From Pseudomonadota bacterium (lineage in GTDB: Bacteria > Pseudomonadota > Gammaproteobacteria > Acidiferrobacterales > UBA6901), in assembly GCA_021785795.1 (NCBI GenBank), contig JAJYEK010000003.1, positions 1 to 64,000 on the forward strand: a stretch of DNA of 64,000 nt, read 5' to 3'. Of this stretch, positions 9,411 to 16,643 are shown piece by piece. Made by a program: the position numbers and the translations under genes. Within the stretch, counting starts at the first letter, position 1. Every line of letters starts with the position of its first letter. The notes below the pieces were generated by a model, which saw only the letters and a program-made list of their open reading frames with translations, ran no database searches and had not been told where the DNA came from.

Positions 9411-9974
9411 CTAATGTCCTGGGTGAATGAATGCAGCGCCCGTCACAGAATTCGGGTTAAATATGGGCATATAGCCCTTATCCTCATATTCAACGACCGC
9501 AAGAATTCCCGCCGGTGCAATCGTCATAAACGGAAAAATCTCATCCGACTTTACGTGCAACAGCACCATCGCGTTATGACATACCGAAAATGTCACCCCT
9601 TTCGTGTGTAGCGCTTCCAGCAGTGGTGCCCAACCCGCGCTGTATCTCTGATTAAGGCGGTCCGCAACCAAAACGCCCTTGCTATAAAACACGAAATGAA
9701 TCTTGTATCTGTAGCCCTTGCTCGCGAGGTACTTTATGACCAGCGCAGCATTTATCAGCGACTCGCTCGTCTGACCGCCGGGTTGGCCAATCGCAAACAA
9801 AATTTTCACAGGCTGGTGGTGCCGAAAAAATCCACCAAACGACAGCCCCGGGTCTATTGGAATATTGGGCACGCTCGGGAACGAAACCGACTCGCCGGCA
9901 CTGGCCAACACGGGCATGGCGAGCAACGTCAGTGCCGCCACGAAGCTCATTACTGACAACATACGCCTTCTCAT
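9411..9974 (-). CDS. Exported DsrE-like sulfur-handling protein
   Basis: The product is 187 residues with a clear N-terminal signal peptide (cleavage near VLASAG, residues 23-26) and then a DsrE/DsrF-like fold: a VKILFAIGQPGG strand, a long helix, an FYSKGVLVAD strand and the segment VTFSVCHNAM with C132 at the usual DsrE cysteine position. DsrE-family proteins bind or relay persulfide sulfur; classical DsrE and TusD are cytoplasmic, so an exported form beside soxY suggests periplasmic sulfur traffic. GGAGG lies 10 bases before the ATG at 9974; the ATG at 9983 is too close to that site. Its promoter at 10069-10097 is overlapped by a palindrome. The role beyond the family is inferred. Confidence 0.82.
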   Translation of the reverse strand: MRRRMLSVMSFVAALTLLAMPVLASAGESVSFPSVPNIPIDPGLSFGGFFRHHQPVKILFAIGQPGGQTSESLINAALVIKYLASKGYRYKIHFVFYSKGVLVADRLNQRYSAGWAPLLEALHTKGVTFSVCHNAMVLLHVKSDEIFPFMTIAPAGILAVVEYEDKGYMPIFNPNSVTGAAFIHPGH

Positions 9975-10030
9975 TAGAGACATTCCTCCGTCAAAAGATG
10001 GTTATGAATTGCCACTATCTAAAGTCACCC

Positions 10031-10061
10031 AGTAATGCGAACGAATCCTCGTTCTATTACT
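10031..10061. promoter_or_regulatory. Operator-like palindrome before the minus-strand DsrE-like gene
   Basis: The core GAACGA-ATCC-TCGTTC occupies 10039-10054 and is flanked by outer arms AGTAAT and ATTACT, offset by one base. It covers roughly positions +1 to +30 of the predicted minus-strand transcript. The half-site and 4-base spacing match the palindrome at 10305-10330, so one repressor probably binds both. Confidence 0.75.
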
Positions 10062-10068
10062 CCTTATC

Positions 10069-10097
10069 GATATACTTTGGAAGGCGCCGCTTGTCAA
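10069..10097 (-). promoter_or_regulatory. Sigma-70 promoter for the minus-strand DsrE-like gene
   Basis: On the minus strand TTGACA (10097-10092) is separated by exactly 17 bases from TATATC (10074-10069). The predicted start of transcription falls at the edge of the palindrome at 10031-10061. Confidence 0.75.
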
Positions 10098-10274
10098 CAT
10101 ACGTGTGTTAAATCTATGCGAGCGGACGGCCTAATCCCGCCGCGCTAAGCCGTTCCGAAATATTGAAACGGCTTGCGGCGAATCAAGCAATCCCGAGGCA
10201 TTCAAAGATAACGCATGGTAACTTGTTGGGATGGCCCCTCTGCGCAACTGGGATCCGCAGCCATCCTCGAGCTC

Positions 10275-10303
10275 TTGACATTTGTGGTTCGCCTCCGTAT
10301 ATG
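10275..10303 (+). promoter_or_regulatory. Sigma-70 promoter for the plus-strand DsrE-like gene
   Basis: TTGACA at 10275-10280, a 17-base spacer and TATATG at 10298-10303. This has the same -35 box and spacing as the opposing promoter at 10069-10097. The predicted transcript start near 10310 lies inside the palindrome at 10305-10330, giving a leader of about 215 bases before the gene at 10525. Confidence 0.7.
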
Positions 10304-10304
10304 T

Positions 10305-10330
10305 ATATAGAACGAAGGTTCGTTCTATAT
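10305..10330. promoter_or_regulatory. Operator-like perfect palindrome before the plus-strand DsrE-like gene
   Basis: Two perfect 12-base arms, ATATAGAACGAA and TTCGTTCTATAT, are separated by GG. The core GAACGA-N4-TCGTTC is shared with the palindrome at 10039-10054. It overlaps the predicted transcription start, the classical position for repression by a TetR-type dimer. Confidence 0.82.
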
Positions 10331-10524
10331 AGGCAATTGCACCGACAGGATATGAGGGGCGGGCGACGCGGCCGGGATGCTAGTCAGCATGTTTCCACTT
10401 TAAGCGCACCCCTATCTGCTTGTGATAGCAGCATGCGAAGGCGCGGATAGAGAGATGTGGCGGCCCGGTCGCATTTGTGCATCGGGCCAGGTTAAATTGG
10501 TCCTTGAGCGAGGAGAAAAAAGAG

Positions 10525-11025
10525 ATGATGCAGAAATCGAGGAGGGTATTGAGCGTTCGGCGTGTGGCGCTATTGGTGCTGATGTGTCTTCCGCTTTCGG
10601 CATTCGCCCAGAGCGGAGTGAACGCCCATGTGAGGGACGGACACTCGACCCAATACTACGAGCACCACACTCTCAAAGTAGTATTTCAAGTTCCGGCAAA
10701 CCCAAAATTCTGGCCAGCTGTGGCGCTGGTTGTTACGCATAATCTGGTCAGCATGATGGGGCACGGTGTGCGCGTCAAGGCCATCCTGGTTGCGCCAGGC
10801 CCAGCCATACACTACTTCATGAATCAGTTCGACGCGGCAAACTACAATAACTTGAAGCGGCTGCACGCCATGGGCGTAAGGTTTCTTGCGTGTGACGCTG
10901 CGCTGATAGCATTTCATGTCAAGCGTAATCAGTTGTTTCCCTTCGTCGGCGTAGCCTATCCAAGCGGCGTCATGTACATACTGAAAAAGGAGGCTCAAGG
11001 TTATTCGTACTACATCTGGTCATAG
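10525..11025 (+). CDS. Exported DsrE-like protein, paralogue of the 9411 gene
   Basis: The product is 166 residues with a signal peptide (basic start, hydrophobic core, likely cleavage after SAFA) and a DsrE-like domain: LKVVFQVPANPKFW, a helix, VRVKAILVAPGP and the late segment FLACDAALIAFHVK with C123 at the DsrE cysteine position. It resembles the divergent protein at 9411-9974 in layout (signal, DsrE fold, CxxA plus a hydrophobic HVK segment, then LFPF), so they are paralogues. AGGAG stands 9 bases before the ATG at 10525. The promoter at 10275 and the palindrome at 10305 match those of its partner, suggesting co-expression. A solute-binding protein gene follows. A sulfur-binding role is inferred from the fold. 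Confidence 0.82.
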   Translation: MMQKSRRVLSVRRVALLVLMCLPLSAFAQSGVNAHVRDGHSTQYYEHHTLKVVFQVPANPKFWPAVALVVTHNLVSMMGHGVRVKAILVAPGPAIHYFMNQFDAANYNNLKRLHAMGVRFLACDAALIAFHVKRNQLFPFVGVAYPSGVMYILKKEAQGYSYYIWS

Positions 11026-11133
11026 ACCCCTGTGTAAGTTGGAATGTAATGCGAAATCCGTCAGGTAATCCTGAGGAATCTGCTGGTCGTATGGACCAGG
11101 TTAACTTCAAGTCAAGTTGCGCCGGGGGATCCA

Positions 11134-12015
11134 ATGAAGAAAGCCTATTCGTCAATTATCTCTGCACTTTCGGTCTGTGCCTGTATGGCAATTTACGCGC
11201 AAGGTGCCCGCGCCAGTGCCGGACCGCATGTCACAATACGAGTGTTCGCATCTGATGCCATCGAGCAACCGCTACGTCAAATCGGCTATGTCTTCGAGAA
11301 GGAACATCCAAATGCCAGGTTGCACTATGAGTTTTCAGCGTCCGGTATCTTCTACACCGCCATCGTTCAGGGTGTTCCGCCAGACGTTTACGTATCCGCG
11401 GGAACCAAGTATCAGAACAAGCTCTCTGGAAGATCCAGCATCAATCTGGCGAGTACAGTGGGGTACGACTATCTTGCTCTTGCGACGCCCTGCTACAACC
11501 CGGGACAGGATTCGCCCATTCGTCGTGTAACAGAAGCAAATGTTGTGCAGCTGATGATGAACAAGAATGCGAGTCTGACGATCGCCGATCCGCAACTCAG
11601 CCCTGCCGGATTGCATGCTATGAGTATGCTTTCGTCCATAAATAGCAGCTATCCTGGGGCAAAGCGCTCGATTCTTGCGCGTGCCCAGAGAGTTATGAGT
11701 CCCGCCCAAATAGTGTCCCGGCTGGAAAACGGCAGAGCTCGGATGGGTATCGTATATGCATCCCAGATCATTGGCCAAAAGAAGGTGGGCGCGTGCATCA
11801 ATGGAGCCGTAATACCCAAAAAATTCAACTCACGTGTTGAATTTACGATAGCAGTCCTAAAACAATCGAAGTTCCACTTTGTCGGGCCCGAAAGGAGGGA
11901 GCTGGACCGTGACTTCCGGAGCCTCGTGCTTTCCAGCAAGGGCCAGAACATTTTGAAGGAATGGGGCTTTGTGCCAGCCAAAGATAGCGGCAGCGTCTTT
12001 GCCCGGATCTTTTGA
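11134..12015 (+). CDS. ModA-type extracellular solute-binding protein, no ABC partner here
   Basis: The product is 293 residues with a signal peptide ending near ARASA and a type II periplasmic binding fold like molybdate/tungstate ModA: VTIRVFASDAIEQPLRQIGYVFEKEHP at the start, then FSASGIFYTAIVQGVPPDVYVSA, a middle IADPQLSPAGLHAM and a late GRARMGIVYASQ. GGGGGA lies shortly before the ATG. No permease or ATPase gene is adjacent; instead DsrE-like and YeeE-type genes flank it. It may bind an oxyanion such as molybdate, sulfate or thiosulfate and either serve a distant ABC system or feed another receptor. Ligand is unknown. Confidence 0.8.
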   Translation: MKKAYSSIISALSVCACMAIYAQGARASAGPHVTIRVFASDAIEQPLRQIGYVFEKEHPNARLHYEFSASGIFYTAIVQGVPPDVYVSAGTKYQNKLSGRSSINLASTVGYDYLALATPCYNPGQDSPIRRVTEANVVQLMMNKNASLTIADPQLSPAGLHAMSMLSSINSSYPGAKRSILARAQRVMSPAQIVSRLENGRARMGIVYASQIIGQKKVGACINGAVIPKKFNSRVEFTIAVLKQSKFHFVGPERRELDRDFRSLVLSSKGQNILKEWGFVPAKDSGSVFARIF

Positions 12016-12420
12016 TCCTGCCTTGAGGCAGCAGAGGAACCGGCCAGCTTAAACGCTCTGTACCCGGCAGGACGCGGGCAGGAAGTGCCGCTGTATCGGG
12101 CAGCGAGCTCCTCCGGAGCCACAGTCGGACGAACTTGCGGCTGTGGCTCTGCGGTGCCTACGCGGAGTCTGCCCTTTTCATTAGGCGTGGTTTGCAAGTC
12201 GTGGGAATGGGATGCAGCAGGCCGTGTTCCGTGGCGGACTATGGCTCACATGGAACTCCCCGGGGCCGCCCGTGCGAGGGAGCCGAGCCGAAAGAAAGCA
12301 ACTGTAATGGGAACGCTGACGACGTGCGGCCACGGTGCGCAGGGATGCGCAGATTGCCGGATCTTGGGGCTAATTAGGCGGTGAAGCGCCGTTCTTTAGG
12401 AAATACGATGGGAGATCTTG
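12016..12420. other. Gap between the binding protein and the YeeE-type gene
   Basis: Two overlapping short plus-strand frames are present but carry no recognisable domain. A weak hairpin, CTGCC-TTGA-GGCAG, follows the stop at 12015 without a T-run. I see no gene. Confidence 0.5.
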
Positions 12421-13557
12421 ATGGATAATATACATCGCGTCGCGCTAGCAGCATTTCTAGTTGCCGCCGTATTTGGCGCTGTCGCAAATAAAACCAATTT
12501 CTGTACGATGGGCGCAGTTTCGGATTGGGTGAATATGGGGGATAAGGGACGCCTCAGGGCGTGGTTTCTCGCGATCGGAATTGCCACGATCGTAGCTCAA
12601 TTCATGGATCTCCATGGCCTGATCAATCTGGATAAGTCGATCTACCTCACCACCAGTTTCGGCTGGGTTGGTCACCTGTTCGGTGGTCTATGTTTCGGAG
12701 TCGGCATGACGCTCGCAAGTGGCTGCGGCTATCGAACACTTGTGCGGCTCGGTAACGGGAATTTGAAGTCGCTGGTCGTCGCCGTCGCTCTTGCGGTTAC
12801 AGCCGGGATGACTCTTGGGGGGTTGGTTGCGCCGTTTCGTGTTGATTACATTCAGAAGACCAATGTCGATCTTACCCTTTATCACATGGCCGATCAGAGC
12901 ATACCATCCTTTTTTGCGGCACTGTCGGGGATTAAGAATGTCCGTCTTGTGCATGAGGTGTTTGCAGCCATTTTCGGCTTGGGATTTATGGCATTTGCAT
13001 TGAAGGATCCCGGCTTTAGGCGCAGCAGAGATAATATGCTTGCTGGAATAGCCATTGGGCTCTGCGTGGCCCTTGCCTGGTACCTTACTGGCGTCTATGG
13101 CAAGGATGCGTTTAATCCAGTGCCGCTGGCGTCATTCACGTTTATAGCGCCGATGGCCCATACGCTCGAATACGTAATTACCTACACGGGCTCGACGATC
13201 ACGTTCGGGATCGCGGCCATGATGGGGGTAGCATTCGGGTCCTTTGTTTATGCGGTCCTGTCCAAGCAGTTCCGGATTGAGACGTTTTCGTCCCGATCGG
13301 ACATGGTCAGGCATCTAATAGGTGGTGCATTGATGGGTTTCGGAGGGGTGCTGGCGCTGGGTTGCACAATAGGACAGGGGGTGACAGGTATGTCCACGCT
13401 CGCACTGGGATCGCTGATCACGCTTGTTTCGATCATTGGCGGTAGCGCCATAACCCAGAAAGTCCAATATCATCTGCTCGACGAGCAAGGATGGTGGCGG
13501 GCCGTTTATCTGACGCTTGTGGATATGAGGCTCGTGCCGGGCCGAAAGGCAGTTTAG
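12421..13557 (+). CDS. YeeE/YedE (TsuA-like) thiosulfate or sulfur-compound transporter
   Basis: The product is a 378-residue inner-membrane protein with about 9-10 hydrophobic segments and the repeated short motifs of the YeeE/YedE family. The first repeat has NKTNFCTMG (residues 22-30) and later SGCGYRTL; the second has LGCTIGQGVTG. In TsuA these conserved cysteines line the path that passes thiosulfate into the cytoplasm. Its place beside sox and DsrE-like genes fits uptake of thiosulfate or another sulfur species. GGGAGA lies 5 bases before the ATG at 12421; the TTG just before it is less likely. The Dsb-like gene follows 96 bases downstream. The exact substrate is inferred. Confidence 0.88.
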   Translation: MDNIHRVALAAFLVAAVFGAVANKTNFCTMGAVSDWVNMGDKGRLRAWFLAIGIATIVAQFMDLHGLINLDKSIYLTTSFGWVGHLFGGLCFGVGMTLASGCGYRTLVRLGNGNLKSLVVAVALAVTAGMTLGGLVAPFRVDYIQKTNVDLTLYHMADQSIPSFFAALSGIKNVRLVHEVFAAIFGLGFMAFALKDPGFRRSRDNMLAGIAIGLCVALAWYLTGVYGKDAFNPVPLASFTFIAPMAHTLEYVITYTGSTITFGIAAMMGVAFGSFVYAVLSKQFRIETFSSRSDMVRHLIGGALMGFGGVLALGCTIGQGVTGMSTLALGSLITLVSIIGGSAITQKVQYHLLDEQGWWRAVYLTLVDMRLVPGRKAV

Positions 13558-13575
13558 TCAGGCAGCGCCCATTGT

Positions 13576-13601
13576 CTGTCCAGTGTGTTCTTGCTGGACA
13601 G
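13576..13601 (+). other. Hairpin between the YeeE-type and Dsb-like genes
   Basis: An 8-bp stem CTGTCCAG/CTGGACAG with a 10-base loop sits 19 bases after the transporter stop. It lacks a following T-run. It may be a processing or stability element between two genes of one transcript. Confidence 0.35.
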
Positions 13602-13653
13602 CACGTCTGGCGCCATAGCCAAACTTATAGCGTATCTGAGCAAGGGGTCAGGC

Positions 13654-14301
13654 ATGTTGCGAACTAAATCTCCTCTTGTATTGGCAGTTCTGTTTTTCAC
13701 CTTGGCAGCCGCGACCGTATTCCGGCAGGCAGTCGGTGCCGACCGGTATCCCGGCGCTCACGCGGGACGCACGGTAACAGAGAGCGGAAGCTCGCTGTAT
13801 GCCGTGTTCCATCACCTAAACCAGGCAAAATGGGTTACGGAGGGAAACAGTGCGCGGATCATGTATGTATTCTTTGACCCCAATTGCCCTTATTGTCACT
13901 ATCTCTACAGCCTATCGCAGCAGTTTGTGCGTGCTGGCCAGGTAGAAGTGCGGTGGATCCCGGTGGGGCTGCTCGAGCCGTCGAGCGAAGGCAAGGCAGC
14001 AGCAATTCTTGAATCGAAGAACGAGCAGGCAGCATTGGAGAAAAATGAGGATCAATACCACCGGCCAGGAGGCGGTGGTATTGAGGAGACATTGCCGTCC
14101 AAGGCCAGCAAAATCCAGCTGTACAAGAACCTGTCACTGTTCCACCAGGCCGGCCCAGACGTAGTGCCGCTGATTATGTGGGAAGATCGCAATGGCAGGA
14201 TCGGTGTTCAGGCGGGAGCCGTGGACAAGGCAACATTCGATTACCTGATCCACCAGATACGTCCAGTACGTTCGGTAGTATCTGCAAGTCCGCTCTCCTA
14301 A
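13654..14301 (+). CDS. Exported thioredoxin-fold protein, DsbC/DsbG-like
   Basis: The product is 215 residues with a signal peptide (LVLAVLFFTLAAATVF) and a thioredoxin fold containing FFDPNCPYCHYLY, so the active site is CPYC, as in DsbG and some DsbA-like oxidoreductases. A late VVPLIMWEDRNGR segment is close to the cis-Pro loop of DsbC/DsbG. The N-terminal dimerisation domain of DsbC is short or missing. AGGGG lies before the ATG at 13654; a GTG at 13585 would add 23 residues in front of the signal. It closes the sulfur gene block and may reduce or isomerise disulfides, or persulfides on SoxY or DsrE-like partners; that link is inference. Confidence 0.82.
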   Translation: MLRTKSPLVLAVLFFTLAAATVFRQAVGADRYPGAHAGRTVTESGSSLYAVFHHLNQAKWVTEGNSARIMYVFFDPNCPYCHYLYSLSQQFVRAGQVEVRWIPVGLLEPSSEGKAAAILESKNEQAALEKNEDQYHRPGGGGIEETLPSKASKIQLYKNLSLFHQAGPDVVPLIMWEDRNGRIGVQAGAVDKATFDYLIHQIRPVRSVVSASPLS

Positions 14302-15158
14302 GCCTCGCTTTGGCGGCGATGGAGCGGCCAAGGTGTCCGTTGCCCGAATATTGCGATACCGCTGACGTGCTGTTCCGTGGGGCGGCGAAGCGCAGATCAC
14401 GGGCTTCGACCCCTGTGTTGCCTCACGTAATTTTGTTACCGGCTGCCTCATCAACGATGTTGCCGGGGTCGTCGTTTCTGTCGTATTTCTATCTGATTGC
14501 AAACCGCAGATCAGGAGGTCAGTCTGCCACCAGAGGCGGCAGACGTCCTTGATGTTCACAGATCATGCTGCCGGTAGCATTTTACGTGAGGCAACCACCC
14601 CCGGCCGGTAACATTCTTGATGAGGCAATGCGGGGGCTTTCCAGACCGATCGGGCGCGCAACCCTATGATGATTCTTGGAGCGGTGACCTGCCGTATTTT
14701 TATGAAACGGGGGCTGAACTGCTCAAGTTGGGTTAGGTCGGGTCCGCTTCTGGCAAGGACCGCCGAAAGAACCTGTGCCAGTCTGCCAGAAATCGTCGTC
14801 AGCGAGAGAGTTGGGGTCACTGTAGAGCGGGAGGACCGATGTATTGAGGCGGAACCGCAATTTGTTTAGCCGTACGTTGCTATTGGGCGAGTCGCCACGC
14901 CACCCGGTTCGAAAGTCTGCCACGAATTGCGAGTGGGCGCGCTAGACGGTTGACGCTGCCGTCAGGGACCCAAATAACGACCGTGCAGATGGGCATTCCT
15001 GCGAACCAGGCCCCCGCGTATCCCTGGGCCCTGCGGTTAGATCCTAGCCGGCTTCAGCGGCTACGTGCCGCCTTCCCCCGAAACCATCTAGCCGGCGTCG
15101 ACCGACTTCCAAAGCTTAATGTGCTGCCACCCATTCGCGAACTCACGGGTTACAACGC
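14302..15158. other. 0.86 kb without a supportable gene
   Basis: Only short overlapping frames occur, the longest of 141 codons on the minus strand; none resembles a known family. A plus-strand frame at 14950-15183 starts with TTG and runs into the end of yggX, so I do not accept it. No copy of the tRNA-Phe 3' end that would mark an integration scar was seen. This is the right-hand edge of the sulfur block. Confidence 0.5.
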
Positions 15159-15437
15159 CTACTTCTTGCTTGAAGGAGCCTGATAGCCTTCAGGAAGCTG
15201 CGATCCTTCACCGAAAAAAAACTTCTCCATTTCCGTTTCGATGAATTTGCGTGCCTTCGGATCGAGCGGACTAATACGATATTCATTGATCAGCATAGTC
15301 TGGTGGCTCAGCCACAGCTGCCATGCTTCCTTGGACACGTTCTCATAGATCTTCTTGCCCAGTTCGCCCGGGTAAGGGGGGTAATCGAGGCCCGGCGCAT
15401 CTTTGCCAAGCTTGATACATTTCACTGTGCGGGTCAC
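15159..15437 (-). CDS. yggX: Probable Fe(2+)-trafficking / oxidative damage protection protein YggX
   Basis: The 92-residue product is nearly colinear with Ygg[20 protein letters not shown], then [35 protein letters not shown] and EKFFFGEG. It is a small cytoplasmic protein linked to protection of iron-sulfur proteins and to iron handling. Cys7 is the conserved cysteine. Its ATG overlaps the mutY stop by 4 bases, so the two are translationally coupled, as in many gammaproteobacteria. Downstream, where tRNA-Phe is expected, lies the accessory block. Confidence 0.97.
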   Translation of the reverse strand: MTRTVKCIKLGKDAPGLDYPPYPGELGKKIYENVSKEAWQLWLSHQTMLINEYRISPLDPKARKFIETEMEKFFFGEGSQLPEGYQAPSSKK

Positions 15438-16498
15438 GAAAAGGTCCTCAACTGCTGCAGTAATCTCTTGACCGGTGTTGCGAGACCGCGCGCATCCGGC
15501 TTGTGGACGTTATACCAAACTGTGTACGGGTTCTCCATGGCTTTCGTATTTGACCCCAAGAGTCGTGCGGGAATGGGGGTGATGTCGAGCCTGAAGTGGG
15601 TAAACCGGTGCTGCAGAAGTGGCCATGGCGCATCGAGTGCAACGTCAAGGCCATAAGTGGTCCGGACCCAATTGCCAGCGTCCTGGTCAATGCTGCATTC
15701 GGGCGGACCCCACAATCCGCCCCAGATTCCGGACGGCGGACGCTGCTGCAGCAGAACCGCACCTTGACCGTCGCGTACCAAGATCATGTGGACCTCCCTG
15801 ACTGGCAAACCCCCATGCAGTCCGTGCCCTGGGTAGGCATCCGTGTTTCCCTGATTGCGGGCAACGCAATCCCGGGTAACCGGGCAAGAACTGCAATCGG
15901 GCCGAATCCGCCGGCAGACTGTCGCGCCAAGATCCATAATTGCCTGCGTATAATCCTCAATTCGCTCCCTCGGCACATGTGCTTCTGCCAAGGTCCAGAG
16001 CCGCTGCTCAACGGCGCGTGTGCCCGGCAGGCCAGCCACGCCGTGGAAGCGCGCGAGCACGCGTTTTACATTCCCGTCGAGAATAGGGTGCCGCTGCCCG
16101 TATGCGAAGGCCAGTATGGCCCCCGCCGTAGACCGGCCGATGCCGGGCAAGGCGCAAACGTCCGCGAACGAATGCGGGAATTGCCCGCCGTGCAGTGCGA
16201 CGATCGCCTGAGCTGCACGATGGATATTGCGTCCGCGGGCGTAGTAGCCGAGCCCCGTCCATAAGTGCAGCACCTCATCGATGGATGCGCGCGCGAGCGT
16301 ATGAACGTCTGGAAACCGATCCATAAAGCGCTGGAAATAAGGGATCACCGTGGCAACCTGCGTCTGCTGCAACATAATTTCCGAGATCCAAATGGCATAC
16401 GGATCGCGATTGCGCTGCCATGGAAGACCCTTTCGCCCACTGAGGTCGAACCATTCCAGAATTGCTGTGCTGAAATCCTGTTTTGTGGTCATGGGCAT
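15434..16498 (-). CDS. mutY: A/G-specific adenine DNA glycosylase MutY
   Basis: MutY removes adenine mispaired with 8-oxoguanine. The product, 354 residues, has an N-terminal helix-hairpin-helix glycosylase domain ([22 protein letters not shown] at the start, the [12 protein letters not shown] hairpin, catalytic Asp in the following DGNVKRVL region), then the iron-sulfur cysteines [17 protein letters not shown] in the C-x6-C-x2-C-x5-C pattern. A C-terminal NUDIX-like domain recognises 8-oxoG. I chose the ATG at 16498, with a second ATG at 16492; an upstream in-frame start at 16642 would add 48 unrelated residues. It follows asmA and overlaps yggX. Confidence 0.96.
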   Translation of the reverse strand: MPMTTKQDFSTAILEWFDLSGRKGLPWQRNRDPYAIWISEIMLQQTQVATVIPYFQRFMDRFPDVHTLARASIDEVLHLWTGLGYYARGRNIHRAAQAIVALHGGQFPHSFADVCALPGIGRSTAGAILAFAYGQRHPILDGNVKRVLARFHGVAGLPGTRAVEQRLWTLAEAHVPRERIEDYTQAIMDLGATVCRRIRPDCSSCPVTRDCVARNQGNTDAYPGHGLHGGLPVREVHMILVRDGQGAVLLQQRPPSGIWGGLWGPPECSIDQDAGNWVRTTYGLDVALDAPWPLLQHRFTHFRLDITPIPARLLGSNTKAMENPYTVWYNVHKPDARGLATPVKRLLQQLRTFS

Positions 16499-16643
16499 GG
16501 GTCCGCCGAGGGCTTTGGTGTGCATGACCGGGCGTATCGTGCCCGCACGTTGGACCACGGCGTCATGGCGGCCGGGCTGGATTCCGACCAGCAATGCGCC
16601 TTCGCAATGGCGGCAGAAAGCCGTAGCAGAGCGGGTCGCCAAC

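Noticed and set aside
14950..15183. 77-codon plus-strand frame next to yggX
   Set aside because: TTG start, no ribosome site, runs into yggX antisense; no family resemblance.
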